Shown: positions 45,791-56,110, counted from the stretch's first letter. The stretch: 64,000 bases of DNA from Bubalus kerabau (GCF_029407905.1 NC_073641.1:13623001-13687000); one strand, 5' to 3'. Notes: a model not told the origin generated them from the sequence alone. Made by a program: numbers and translations.

Positions 45791-46053
45791 GCATGGATGC
45801 AGGTATGGGTGCAGGAAAGATGGGGGAGGCTCAGGGAGGAGGGGCGCCTACCCAAAATGTGAGGAGATGGGGCTGTAAAATGAGCATTGTATTGCAGAAG
45901 GGAAAGGAAGAAAGTTTCAAAAATGAGAAAGGCCTGGAAAGCAGCAAATCGGAGGAGTGTTTTGACCGTATTTGCTTCCAATTTCATTTGTTTTTGCTTG
46001 ATTTATGAGGAGGGCCTACATTAAACCATAATGGAAAAGAATTTTGAAAAAAA

Positions 46054-46075
46054 TGTGTGTGTGTGTATATATATA

Positions 46076-46113
<38 letters not shown>
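46054..46113. repeat. compound (TG)n(TA)n microsatellite
   Basis: Alternating TG and TA runs in the L1 3' UTR. They expand the TA/TG tract normally present at that point of the element. Confidence 0.96.
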
Positions 46114-46197
46114 ACTGAATCACCTTGCTCTACAGCAGACATTAACACAACATTGTAAATTAACATTATTTCAATTAAAAAAAAGATACTATGTGGA

Positions 46198-46587
46198 AAA
46201 AGAAGGATACAAAGCTGGAGGGTGTAACTTTATGATGGGGGGGCTTTTAAAATATCTCTCAATTGCCTGTGAAATATAAACTTTGGATACTCCAGTAATC
46301 TAGATTTTGTAGCTCTGTCTTTTTAAATAGTTTTATAGGATCAATTAAGTGTCCTCAAGAGGGAAATAATCCTCACAAATGCTCTTCCAGGAAGTTAAAG
46401 AATTTCTCCTTTCAGTTTAGCACAGAGTAGTCTCAAATACCACTTTCCTTCTGATACACTGTTGTCCTTCTTGTTCTCAACAGCATTAATAATGGAAACT
46501 TACTATACTAACCTTAGTCATGTTCCAGGCTTTGTGCCTAATAGTTCTCATTCAGTCTTTCTTTTCTGGTTCATCTTGGCCCTGCCC
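46198..46587. other. unassigned DNA
   Basis: No element or coding signal recognised in about 390 bases. A G run lies near 46237. Confidence 0.4.
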
Positions 46588-46598
46588 ACCTACGTGCT

Positions 46599-46644
46599 GC
46601 TGCTGCTGCTGCTAAGTGGCTTCAGTCGTGTCCGACTCCGTGCG
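46599..46644 (-). mobile_element. 46-bp BOV-A2 micro-insertion
   Basis: Only the 3' tail of BOV-A2 ('gctgctgctgctgctaagtg' through 'cgactccgtgcg') is present. An 11-bp TSD with one difference, acctac.tgct, lies at 46588-46598 and 46645-46655. Confidence 0.88.
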
Positions 46645-46655
46645 ACCTACATGCT

Positions 46656-47315
46656 ACTTTGTGGTAAATCCGAACTGTTTGGGATGTGAATGCTTTACCT
46701 CAACAGTGAGGTGACATGGGCCCAAGTCAGTGGGTATACCCTATTGTCACTACAGTATTAACCAATAGCTTGTACTGAATCACTACTTTTTGGATGGCAA
46801 TATAGATACTGAATGACAAAACTCTGGTTTCTCTTAGGAATCATCTTTTTGTTCTCTTTCCTGTGTAACCTCTTAATCAGAAGTTTTCATTTATAATAAT
46901 GCAAAAACTAGGAAGTTACTGGTAAAAGAAATTGTGCAAACAGGGCCACCGGTAAACACTTTTAACCTGGAATCAGTAAGCACCCGAGGGCTTCAGAAAC
47001 AGGAAGATGGTTTGGCACTGGAAATTTTTTTTTTTTTTTTCCAGCGTAACTGTCCCTCTTTGCAGGTGAGAGAGGGAGGATCATTGTCATTAATGAGTCC
47101 TCTCTATGAAAACAAATAAATTATAACTAGAGCACCTTGGTCTGCTGGTGGCTGCATCTGTGTAAAACAGGAAACAGGTCTGAATCCTGGGAGTTGTCAC
47201 AGGTCAATTGCTCTCAGCTTCTTTCTGACTTTCTATAGTACAATGTTGGTCTCATCCATTTTGGTTCTTGATCATGCATACTATCTAACAGCAATCTCTC
47301 ACTTTTGAAGGATCT
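46656..47315. other. unassigned DNA
   Basis: No recognised element. A 16-T run lies around 47026-47041. No coding signal. Confidence 0.4.
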
Positions 47316-47326
47316 CATCACCCAAA

Positions 47327-47592
47327 GGGAGAAGGCAATGGTACCCCACTCCAGTACTCTTGCCTGGAAAAGCCCATGGACGGAGGAGCCTGGTAGGCTG
47401 CAGTCCATGGGGTCGCTAAGAGTCGGACACGACTGAGCGACTTCACTTTTACTTTTCACTTTCATGTGTTGGAGGAGGAAATGGCAACCCACTCCAGTGT
47501 TCTTGGCTGGAGAATCCCAGGGACGGCGGGGCCTGGTAGGCTGCCGTCTATGGGGTCACACAGAGTCGGACACGACTGAAGCGACTTAGCAG
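47327..47592 (+). mobile_element. BOV-A2 SINE
   Basis: Near full-length plus-strand BOV-A2 with a perfect 11-bp TSD, catcacccaaa, at 47316-47326 and 47593-47603. Confidence 0.96.
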
Positions 47593-47603
47593 CATCACCC
47601 AAA

Positions 47604-47935
47604 ATATGTTGTCCTGAAACATGAAGTGAGAGTTGCTTCCAGGGTAATGTTAATTGGTGGTGTTTTATTTAGAATTATTCGGTACTAATGTGGAAGTAGG
47701 GAAAATAGTATGTAATAGAAATAATGGGTGCCATTCAGTAGGCCAAAGCTTGTGGACTCAACACACAGGAAGATACCTGGTAAGGGAGAAGACAGTTTTG
47801 GCTTCTCCATGGAAACAGATCTCATGCTTACTTGGCCCGCATGTTATCTTTAAAGAGCAAAGATGTCAACAAAGCTAGATCAATATTTTTTTTTTCCCAG
47901 TAAATGTAAGGATTTAAAAATCTGAGAAGTTAAGA
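47604..47935. other. unassigned DNA
   Basis: No element recognised between the BOV-A2 and the old L1. Confidence 0.4.
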
Positions 47936-49089
47936 TAATTCTAGAAGGAAAGAATAGTCTTTACAACAAATGATTCTGTGACATCTAGATATCTGTATGC
48001 AAAAGAATAAAGCTGGATCCCTCCTTAGAGGAAAGAAAGGAGTAAAACTATAGGAGTATATCTTCACAAACTCAGGTTAGACAAAACTTTCTTAGATATG
48101 ACATTAAAAGCATAAGAAACAAAAGAAAAGATAAACAGAACAACATCAAAGTCAAAAACATAAAAAATAACTTTTGTGCTCCAAAGGACACCAGAAAGAA
48201 AGTGAGAAGACAACCTTGAGAATAGGAGGGTGAAGTGAAAGTCACTCAGTCGTGTCCAACTCTGCGACCCCACATACTATACAGTCCATGGAATGCTCCA
48301 GGCCTGAATACTGGAGTGGGGAGCCTTCCCCTTCTCCAGAGGATCTTCCCAACCCAGAGATTGAACCCAGATCTCCCTCATTGCAGGCGGATTCTTTACC
48401 AGCTGAGCCACAAGGGAAGCCCAAGAATACTGGGGTGGGTAGCCTATCCCTACTCCAGCAGATCTTCTCAACCCAGGAATCAAACCAGGATCTCCTGCAC
48501 TGCAGGCAGATTCTTTACTAACTGAGCTATCAGGGAGGAGAATAGGAGAATACATTTGCAAATAGCATGTCTGTTATGATACTTGTATCTAGACTATACA
48601 AAAAACTTTTATGACTTAAAGCATAAAAAACTCAATCTAAAAATGAATAAAGGGTCTGAATAGATAGTTCTCCAGAGAAGATATAAAAACTGGCCCATAA
48701 GCACATGAAATGATGCTCATTATTAGCCACCAGGGAGACAGAAGTCGAAACTACAGTGAGATACCATTTTATACCCACTGAGATGGCTAGAATCAGAAAG
48801 GAGATAATAAATGAAATCAGATGAGGGTTGGTGAGGATATTCAGAAATTGGAATCCTCATACATTGCTGATAGAAATGTAAAATGTGCCGTTGCTTTGGA
48901 AAATATTGTGGCAAGTCCTCAAAACACAGAGTTATCTTATAACCCTGGAATTTCTCCTAGGTGTATACCCAAGAGAAATGAAAGCATGGCCACACAAAAG
49001 TGTGTATAAAAATGGTACATGGCACCAATATTTATAATAGGCCAAAGGTGGAAAAAACACAAGAGTCCATCAATTTGATAAATGAATTT
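47936..49089 (+). mobile_element. old L1 ORF2 fragment, first copy
   Basis: Plus-strand L1MA/L1MB-like ORF2: 'aagaatagtctttacaacaa', 'ttcttagatatgacattaaa', 'ctgaatagatagttctccag', 'acccaagagaaatgaaagca' up to 'caagagtccatcaatttgat'. Stops are everywhere. It lacks the 3' end, and a second L1 segment restarts at an earlier ORF2 position right after it. A dimeric SINE splits it at 48229-48537. Confidence 0.82.
48229..48537 (-). mobile_element. dimeric Bov-tA SINE (two tRNA heads)
   Basis: On the minus strand: tRNA head, short BovA part, a second tRNA head, full BovA body and a 'ttcacttcac' tail. Both heads keep a B-box-like string. A perfect 11-bp TSD, gagaataggag, lies at 48218-48228 and 48538-48548, so the dimer inserted as one unit. 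The same join occurs at 54801-55101. Confidence 0.9.
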
Positions 49090-49323
49090 TAAAAAACCTG
49101 AACATCCAGACATGAAAAACAAAAACTGTAAAACTTCTAGAAGAAAATCTTTGTTACAATGGGACACTGACATGACACCAAAATCAAAATCTTAAAGAAA
49201 CTGAACTGTTTCAAAATTAAAAACTTTTGATTTTTAAAAAACCATCACTGAGAAAATGAAAAACAAACAAACACACTAGAAAAAAAATTTAGAACCTAAA
49301 AACACTCTTATTATTCTATGAGA

Positions 49324-49905
49324 TGGAGTCCCCAACCTCCAGGATCTCATGCTTGGTGATCTGAGGTTGAGTGACATAATAATAATAGGAATAAAGTGCA
49401 CAATAAATATAACATGCTTAAATCATCCTGAGCACTGCAGAACTGATGCTTCTGAACTGTGGTGCTGGAGAAGACTCTTGAGAGTCCCTTGGACTGCAAG
49501 ATCAAACCAGTCAGTCCTAAAGGAAATCAGTTCTGAAAATTCATTGAAAGGACTGATGCTGAAGCTGAAACTCCAATACTTTGGCCACCTGATGTGAAGA
49601 ACTGATTCACTGGAAAAGATCCTGATGCTGGGAAAGATTGGAGGTAGGAGGAGAAGGGAAAGACAGATGATGAGATGGTTGGATGGCATCACCAACTCAA
49701 TGGATATGAGTGTGAGCAAGCTCTGGAAGTTGGTGATGGACAGGGAAGCCTGGTGTGCTCCAGTCCACGGGGTGCAAAGAGTCAAACATGACTGAGTGAC
49801 TGAATTGAACTAAACTGAGTCATTCTGAAACCCCCTATCTTGGTCCGTGGAAAAATTGTCTTCCACAGAACCAATCCCTGGTACCGAAAAGGTTGGGGAC
49901 CACTG
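49324..49905 (-). mobile_element. MER1-type hAT transposon, split by BovB
   Basis: The ends 'gtccccaacctccaggatct' and 'aaaaggttggggaccactg' and the internal 'tggtccgtggaaaaattgtc' are typical of MER1 (hAT-Charlie). An 8-bp TSD with one difference (ctatgaga 49316-49323, ctataaga 49906-49913) fits hAT integration. A BovB interrupts it. Confidence 0.85.
49432..49819 (+). mobile_element. BovB LINE 3' fragment in MER1
   Basis: Plus-strand BovB C-terminal RT region to the 'gactgaattgaactaaactg' terminus, diverged. Flanks tcatcctga (49423-49431) and tcattctga (49820-49828) form a 9-bp TSD with one change. Confidence 0.92.
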
Positions 49906-50057
49906 CTATAAGAGAATAATCTGCCTCATTGTAAAGGAGTCCAAAAAATTAATTTAAGCAATTAAATTCCACAAAAGATACATGAATGGCTTAATGCAAC
50001 ATAAAAAATGATCAGTAGGGAAATGCAAATTAAAATCTGAACTAGAGACCAATGCAT

Positions 50058-50264
50058 GGGCTTTTCTGGTGGCTCAGACAGTAAAGAATCTGCCTGCAAT
50101 GCAGGAGATCTGGGTTTGATCTTTGGGTTGGGAAGATCCCCTGGAGAAGGGAATGACTACCCATTCCATTATTCTTGCCTGGAATTCCATGGATAAGAGA
50201 GCCTGGAAGGCTACAGTCCGTGGGGCTGCAAAAAGTCAGGCATGACTGAGTGACTAACACACAC
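50058..50264 (+). mobile_element. Bov-tA SINE in old L1
   Basis: Plus-strand Bov-tA with complete tRNA head ('ttctggtggctcagacagta', B box 'gggtttgatctt') and a tail ending 'gtgactaacacac'. A perfect 14-bp TSD, agagaccaatgcat, lies at 50044-50057 and 50265-50278. Confidence 0.96.
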
Positions 50265-50430
50265 AGAGACCAATGCATATTCACTAGAATAGCTATAAAA
50301 ATAATGACAATAAGTGTTAGAGAAATTATGGAGTAACATGAATACTTATACATTCCTGGTGGGACTATCAATTGGTATACTCCCATTTTTAAAAGTTTAG
50401 TAATTTCTTAAAACTTAACATACATTTACT

Positions 50431-50511
50431 CTGTATGTGTGCACTCAGTCATTCAGTGGTATCTGACTCTTTGTTACCCCATGGACCGTATCCCTCCAGG
50501 CTCCACTGTCC
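50431..50511 (-). mobile_element. truncated Bov SINE in old L1
   Basis: About 80 bases of BovA 3' sequence ('gtatctgactctttgttacc', 'ctccaggctccactgtcca') interrupt the L1 between 'acatacatttact' and 'ccatacaacccagcaa'. Confidence 0.82.
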
Positions 50512-50618
50512 ATGACCATACAACCCAGCAATTCTACTCCTGGGTATCTACCCATGAGAAATAAAAACCTATGTGCACCCCAAAACTTGCGTATAAAACT
50601 TTATCAGAGCTTTATCAT

Positions 50619-50880
50619 GCTATGCTAAGTCGCTTCAGTCGTGTCCGACTCTGTGCGACCCCATAGACGGCAGCCCACCAGGCTCCGCCATCCCCGGGAT
50701 TCTCCAGGCAAGAACACTGGAGTGGGTTGCCATTTCCTTCTCCAATGCATGACAGTGAAAAGTGAAAGTGAAGTTGCTTAGTTGTGTCCGACTCCTAGCG
50801 ACCCTATGGACTGCAGCCTACCAGGCTCCTCCATCCATGGGATTTTCCAGGCAAGAGTACTGGAGTGGGGTGCCATTGCC
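50619..50880 (-). mobile_element. BOV-A2 SINE in old L1
   Basis: Near full-length minus-strand BOV-A2. Flanks share ttatcat at 50612-50618 and 50881-50887, a short TSD of the host L1. Confidence 0.94.
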
Positions 50881-51316
50881 TTATCATAGTAGCCTCAAAT
50901 TGAAAGTGATTCAAACCAATAAGCAAAATATGGAACCAATCTAATACTATTCATCAACACATAGAAATGAACTATTGATACATGCTACAGCATCAGTGAA
51001 CATCAAAAATATTATGCAATGTAGAAAAAGCCAGTCTCACAAGACTACATATCACATCATTCCATTTTCATGAAATTTCTATAAAACATAAATCTATAGA
51101 GGAAAAAAGTAGTCAGTGGTTGCTTAAGGCTGGGGATTGGAAATGACTACAGACAGGTATGAGGGAAAGTTTTAGATTGGTAGACATGTTCAAAGCTGGA
51201 TTGTGGGGTTTGTTGCACAACTCTATAAATTCACTGAAAATTACTGAATTGTATATGTGCAAAGAGTGAATTTTATTGTATGTAAATTATACCTTGATAA
51301 AGCTGTTTAAAAAAAT

Positions 51317-51796
51317 GACTGCACATTTTTCAAAGGTCTACCACTGTAATTCAGGCCTCTGAGATGATGTAGTGCTTTGCTTTAACCTGTTAGATTCTAG
51401 ATAGAAGCTTCAGAGTGTTTATGGGTATACCGGAAGACAGTCTAGTCTAATAAATGCAATTGGAAACTAACTCATACCTTTTAATAAGAGTTCAATCTTT
51501 TTATAAAAGTTTCCTTTTTCTTGTTGGAGAAAGTATTTTTAAAATAATATTAAAATGCTTCTGATTTCCTAGCAAACTTCAAGAATCTTAAGGGAAAAAT
51601 GCTTTGGGATTTTTTTAATTATTATATTGATTACATGTGTAATAAAAGGCTGAAAAAGGAGCCCATCTGAAAGATAAGACATTCTCTCGCTCTACTTCCC
51701 ATTTACATGTCCTTTACTTGTTTCAACAACATATGTCTGGTTCTTTTTCTTAAGCTTGATTTTTTAGAACTCTCTGCTTCCATTTTACTGAATCTT
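51317..51796. other. unassigned DNA
   Basis: AT-rich, with no recognised element or coding signal. Confidence 0.4.
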
Positions 51797-51808
51797 ATTT
51801 TTGGTTGT

Positions 51809-52087
51809 CAGAGAATGCAATGGCACCCCACTCCAGTACTCTTGCTTGGAAAATCCCATGGACGGAGGAGCCTGGTGGGCTGTAGTCCATGGGGTCACAA
51901 AGAGTCGGACACGACTGAGCGACTTCACTTTCACTTTTCACTTTCATGCATTGGAGAAGGAATTGGCAACCCACTCCAGTGTTCTTGTCTGGAGAATCCC
52001 AGGGATAGGGGAGCCTGGTGGGCTGCTGTCTATGGGGTTGCACAGAGTTGGACACGACTGAAGTGACTTAGCAGCAACAGCAGCAGC
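51809..52087 (+). mobile_element. BOV-A2 SINE
   Basis: Near full-length plus-strand BOV-A2 with a (CAG)n-type tail. A perfect 12-bp TSD, atttttggttgt, lies at 51797-51808 and 52088-52099. Confidence 0.96.
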
Positions 52088-52137
52088 ATTTTTGGTTGTG
52101 AACATATTTTTTACTATTGTGTTAGGATTCTCCAGAG

Positions 52138-53062
52138 AAACAGATCAAGAGGATATCATCAAGGCTGTATATTGTCACCCTGTTTATTTAACTTCTATGC
52201 AGAGTACATCATGAGAAACGCTGGACTGGAAGAAACACAAACTGGAATCAAGATTTCTGGGAGAAATATCAATAACCTCAGATATGCAGATGACACCACC
52301 CTTATGGCAGAAAGTGAAGAGGAACTCAAAAGCCTCTTGATGAAGGTGAAAGTGGAGAGTGAAAAAGTTGTCTTAAAGCTCAACATTCAGAAAACAAAGA
52401 TCATGGCATCTGGTCCCACCACTTCATGGGAAATAGATGGGGAAACAGTGGAAACAGTATCAGACTTTATTTTTCTGGGCTCCAAAATCACTACAGATGG
52501 TGATTGCAGCCATGAAATTAAAAGACGCTTACTCCTTGGAAGGAAAGGTATGACCAACCTAGATAGCATATTCAAAAGCAGAGACATTACTTTGCCAACA
52601 AAGGTTCGTCTAGTCAAGGCTATGGTTTTTCCAGTGGTCATGTATGGATGTGAGAGTTGGACTGTGAAGAAGGCTGAGCACCGAAGAATTGATGCTTTTG
52701 AACTGTGGTGTTGGAGAAGACTCTTGAGAGTCCCTTGGACTGCAAGGAGATCCAAACAGTCCATTCTGAAGGAGATCAGCCCTGGGATTTCTTTGGAAGG
52801 AATGATGCTAAAGCTGAAACTCCAGTACTTTGGCCACCTCATGCGAGAAGTTGACTCATTGGAAAAGACTCTGATGCTGGGAGGGATTGGGGGCAGGAGG
52901 AGAAGGGGACGACAGAGGATGAGATGGCTGGATGACATCACTGACTCATTGGACATGAGTGAACTCCGGGAGTTGGTGATGGACAGGGAGGCCTGGTGTG
53001 CTGCGATTCATGGGGTTGCAAAGAGTCGGACACGACTGAGTGACTGATCTGATCTGATCTGA
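52138..53062 (+). mobile_element. BovB LINE 3' half, well preserved
   Basis: Plus-strand BovB from 'atcaaggctgtatattgtca' to the terminal (GATCT)n at about 53048-53066. It is the longest and least damaged BovB in the window and is 5'-truncated within the RT domain. It sits in the TA tract of an old LTR. Confidence 0.95.
52172..53047 (+). pseudogene. BovB reverse transcriptase C-terminal half
   Basis: A 291-codon frame without stops encodes the RTE-clade RT from just before the catalytic box. RYADDTTLMAE is at about residues 38-48, followed by the thumb and the C-terminal domain with MVFPVVMYGCESW, WCWRRLLRVPWTARRS and a basic GGRRRRGRQRMRWLDD. It ends AIHGVAKSRTRLSD. The endonuclease and the RT fingers are missing, so it cannot act. 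A small deletion lies before MSELREL relative to other copies here. The intact frame suggests recent insertion, not function. Confidence 0.92.
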
Positions 53063-53112
53063 TCTATATATATATATATGTAGATATATATATGTAAATA
53101 TATATATAATGC
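53063..53112. repeat. TA-rich imperfect microsatellite
   Basis: TATA/TGTA-type repeats at the BovB 3' junction. They derive from the TA tract of the LTR that was the insertion target. Confidence 0.9.
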
Positions 53113-53570
53113 AAGATACACATACGCATTATGAGAAGAAATTGGCTCACACCATTATAGAGGTTGAGAAGTCCCATAACCTGCCATTTTCAAGCTGGAA
53201 ACCCCAGGAAAGTGGGTAGTATAATTCCAGTCTAAGTCTGAAGGTCTGAGAAGAGGGGAGCTGATGGTGTAAATTTCAATCCAAGATCAGAAGAACAATG
53301 TCCCAACTCAACCAAGCCAACAATAAGGGGTGAACCCTCCCCTTCTCTCTCTTTTTTTTTTTTTTTGGTTTTTAGGCCCACATGGATTGAGTGATATCCA
53401 AACACACTGGGGATGGCAATGGGCTCCACTCAGTCTACCATTCAAGTGCTAATTCCTTCCAGAAACACTCCCACAGGCACACCCAGAAACAATGCCTCAC
53501 CAGACATCTGGGCATCCTGTGACCCAGTCAAGTTGACACATAAAATGAAAATATTAATTCCAAAAACCAT

Positions 53571-54790
53571 TTTCCACATCTTTTCCTAGGATCTATTTCA
53601 ACTGCTCCTTTCTGCTGACTTTGTGAACACATCCCCATTATCAATTTGGCCATTTTATATTTAGTATTCTCATTTGTAAAATTATATATACACACAATTT
53701 AGAATGTTACTTTGAAGGAGATAAATTATTTAAAGTACATAGTACTTTCTGAGCCCTCAGTAAAGATTGACTTCTTTTGCCTTTTCAACAAATGTGCACT
53801 GAAGGAATGAATATTGAAGATAGATCATTTGTAATAAAATTCCTCCATGAGAATAGTATTACACATGAAAATTAGTATATTTTTAGACCTGTCTGTGAAG
53901 TCTAGTTTATAATATTGCCCTATGGCTCTCAATCTGGGCTCATATATTGCCAAGTATATCAGATATGCAACAGCACATAAAATTTATGGCGACCTATTAT
54001 AAATGTGGATATTTTGGAAGTGGTTATTTTTATGCACATAAATCATCTAAGATTCTCAATTTTAGGTAAATAGAGCAAGGAATAAAATGCAAAATGCCCA
54101 TAAACTTTTAAGTCATACATCTTCAGAAAGATTTCACAGAGAGAGGAATTTGTGGAAATGAGGGGATTACACAGTCTCTGCCCTCTGATGGACACTTGGG
54201 TGGGAAAATCTAATCATCTCTCATCCTGCTCCCAAGCAGTATGTACAAAACGGTGCTTCAGAACCCATCTTCTAAGTTCAATACTGTTGCTATGCGACGA
54301 GAGTGCTTTGGACATTAGTTGCACAGAGATGAGTCTACACTACTCCCATCGCTGCCCTACTGCCCCTTCACACTTTGACTTGTCTGCCTCAAACAGTGGA
54401 GGATAAACCAAATTGAGATTTCTGAGCAGGGTGAAATGGGAATTTATGGTTCTTGAGTGAAGATCTTAGGTAGCAGGAAAAGGGACTGAGGTAGAGGTCT
54501 TGCAAGATTTAGAGAGGGTTCGTCTTTTGCAATTAGGGTGGAAAGTAAAGTCTTGGGGAATGGTGAACAAGATCAGGTTACTTAGCAGGTTCTTGATAAA
54601 TGGCAATGATGGCTAAGGTCTTTAACTGTAGGAATGTATCCAGGGATGATGGATCTGCAGCTTCAAGGATGCCATGTCATTACTGGCCATGAGGCAATGA
54701 AGGGAAAACATGCCTGAGGGAAAACTATCTCAAGGAGGATGGAATAGCTGAGTTGGTTGATAAGAGAAGGTTTTGGAGGCACTGGAAATA
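53571..54790. other. unassigned DNA with a possible MIR
   Basis: A diverged plus-strand MIR 3' half is possible at 53665-53775 ('ttctcatttgtaaaattata', 'ctcagtaaagatt'). The rest is unassigned. The 84-codon frame at 54152-54406 has no recognisable domain. Confidence 0.45.
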
Positions 54791-54800
54791 AAGAGTCACA

Positions 54801-55101
54801 GTAAGTGAACTGAAATTATTTAAATGAAAGTCTCTCAGTCTTGTCTGACTTTGTGACTCCATGGACTATACAGTCCATGGACTTCTCTAGGCCAGAATAC
54901 TGGAATGGGTAGCCTTTCCCTCCTTTAGGAGATCTTCCCAACCCAGGAATCGAACCCAGGTCTCCTGCATTTAAGGTGGATTCTTTACCGGCTGAGCCAC
55001 AAGGGAAGCCCAACAATACTGAAGTGGGTAGCGTATCCCTTCTCCAGTGGATCTTCCCAACACAGGAATCAAACTGGGGTCTCCTGCACTGCATGCACTG
55101 C
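54801..55101 (-). mobile_element. dimeric Bov-tA SINE, second copy
   Basis: Same architecture and same internal join as 48229-48537: head, short BovA part, second head, BovA body and tail. A perfect 10-bp TSD, aagagtcaca, lies at 54791-54800 and 55102-55111. The outer tRNA head is cut short. Confidence 0.88.
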
Positions 55102-55111
55102 AAGAGTCACA

Positions 55112-55672
55112 TAGAAGGGAAATAAGTCCCTAGTCAGAGAGGATATTCATCGCAGTCATTTGTAAAGAAGAGATATCCATGCCAGGCATGTCAAAGCTGG
55201 GGACTCCCTGTATACATCCTAGGAGATTCCGACAAGATAGTGTGTGATGTGTATGAACGAGCAGTACAGTACAAAGGTCATGAGCTGGATACCAAGGAGA
55301 GAAATCTGTCTCTCAGCTGCTTCTTGCTTGTTCTGTGCTTTAAAAACAAGAGGGAATGCCACATACATATTGAGATTTCTGAATTTTATTGGGGAAAAAA
55401 ACCAAAAAACCAAAAACAAGATCAGGAAAGACATCCATGTCCTGGCAATAATTAGCTACAGAATGTAGTTCCCAGTTTTCTAAAGCCCTCGTCATTTCCT
55501 ATTGTCTCACACTCAGCTCTCTTCACTCAGGTGTGTGAATGTCCCCATCCTGGAGACTTTTTAATACCTGCCAAAGACTAAGTATCTCAGGAGGCTCTGT
55601 AGCATTCATCTGTTTATTAGAATATAGTTAGGGAATCCTTCTACTTGTCAATTTAGCTACCTGTCCTGTCTT
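55112..55672. other. unassigned DNA
   Basis: Overlapping frames of about 71-74 codons lie on both strands at 55219-55468 and have no known domain. No repeat recognised. Confidence 0.4.
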
Positions 55673-56110
55673 CAGTCAGTTCAGTCACTCAGTCGTGTCC
55701 AACTCTTTGCGACCCCATCAATCGCAGCACACCAACTCCCAGAGTTCACTCAAACTCATGTCTATCGAGTCGGTGATGCCATCCAGCCATATCATCCTCT
55801 GTCATCCCCTTCTCCTCCCGCCCCCAATCTCTCCCAGCGTCAGTCTTTTCCAATGAATCAACTCTTCGCATGAGGTGGCCAAAGTACTGGAGTTTCAGCT
55901 TCAGCATCAGTCCTTCCAAAGAACACCCAGGGCTGATCTCCTTCAGAATGGACTGGTTGGATCTCCTTGCAGTCCAAGGGACTCTCAAGAGTCTTCTCCA
56001 ACAGTTCAAAAGCATCAATTCTTCGGTGCTCAGCTTTCTTCACAGTCAAATTCTCACATCCATACATGACCACTGGAAAAACCATAGCCTTGACTAAACG
56101 GACCTTTCTT
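55673..56110 (-). mobile_element. BovB LINE 3' fragment
   Basis: Minus-strand BovB from 'cagtcagttcagtcactcag' to 'ttgactaaacggacctttct'. RT pieces are readable in two frames at 55746-56115, and a deletion near 55730 and one near 56005 break continuity. Confidence 0.93.

Larger units (their letters stand above)
44568..46018 (-). mobile_element. candidate retrocopy of a repeat-derived transcript
   Basis: This 1.45-kb block splits the L1 at one point, with almost no L1 bases lost. Read on the minus strand it has a 5' part of unknown origin (46018-45791), an L2 segment, an old L1 3' end with AATAAA (plus positions 44591-44596), about a dozen bases, then a poly-A run (plus-strand T run 44568-44579). 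Both repeats are older than the host L1. I infer reverse transcription of a polyadenylated non-coding RNA. No clear inner TSD was found. Confidence 0.55.
43418..46183 (+). mobile_element. L1 with three later insertions
   Basis: Plus-strand artiodactyl L1: ORF2 C-terminal region from 43418, then 44108-44194, 44239-44567 and, after a 1.45-kb block, the 3' UTR end at 46019-46183 ('ccataatggaaaagaatttt' to 'cattatttcaattaaaaaaa'). A 14-bp outer TSD with three transitions (agatgtcatgtgga at 43404-43417, agatactatgtgga at 46184-46197) shows that both outer parts are one insertion. The inserts are a BOV-A2, a 44-bp BovB or SINE scrap, and an old-repeat block. Confidence 0.88.
49090..51316 (+). mobile_element. 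old L1 3' half, second copy, multiply interrupted
   Basis: Restarts in ORF2 with 'ctgtaaaacttctagaagaa' and 'aaaattaaaaacttttgatt', positions also covered by the first copy. It continues after a MER1 ('agtagggaaatgcaaattaa'), through 'ctactcctgggtatctaccc' and 'tgatacatgctacagcatca', to the end 'ttataccttgataaagctgt' and an A tail at 51316. Later inserts: MER1 (with BovB), a Bov-tA, a SINE scrap and a BOV-A2. Confidence 0.82.
52110..53570 (-). mobile_element. MaLR/ERVL-type LTR split by BovB
   Basis: The left part 'aggattctccagagaaacag' and the right part ('aaattggctcacaccattat', 'ccagacatctgggcatcctg', 'gtcaagttgacacataaaat') rebuild an antisense mammalian LTR. It is interrupted at its internal TA-rich tract by a BovB. 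An extra poly-T run lies at 53351-53366. The family name is uncertain. Confidence 0.7.

Noticed and set aside
52172..53047. Longest open frame in the window as a possible host gene
   Set aside because: Its product is BovB reverse transcriptase with a YADD box, inside a truncated LINE ending in the BovB terminal repeat.
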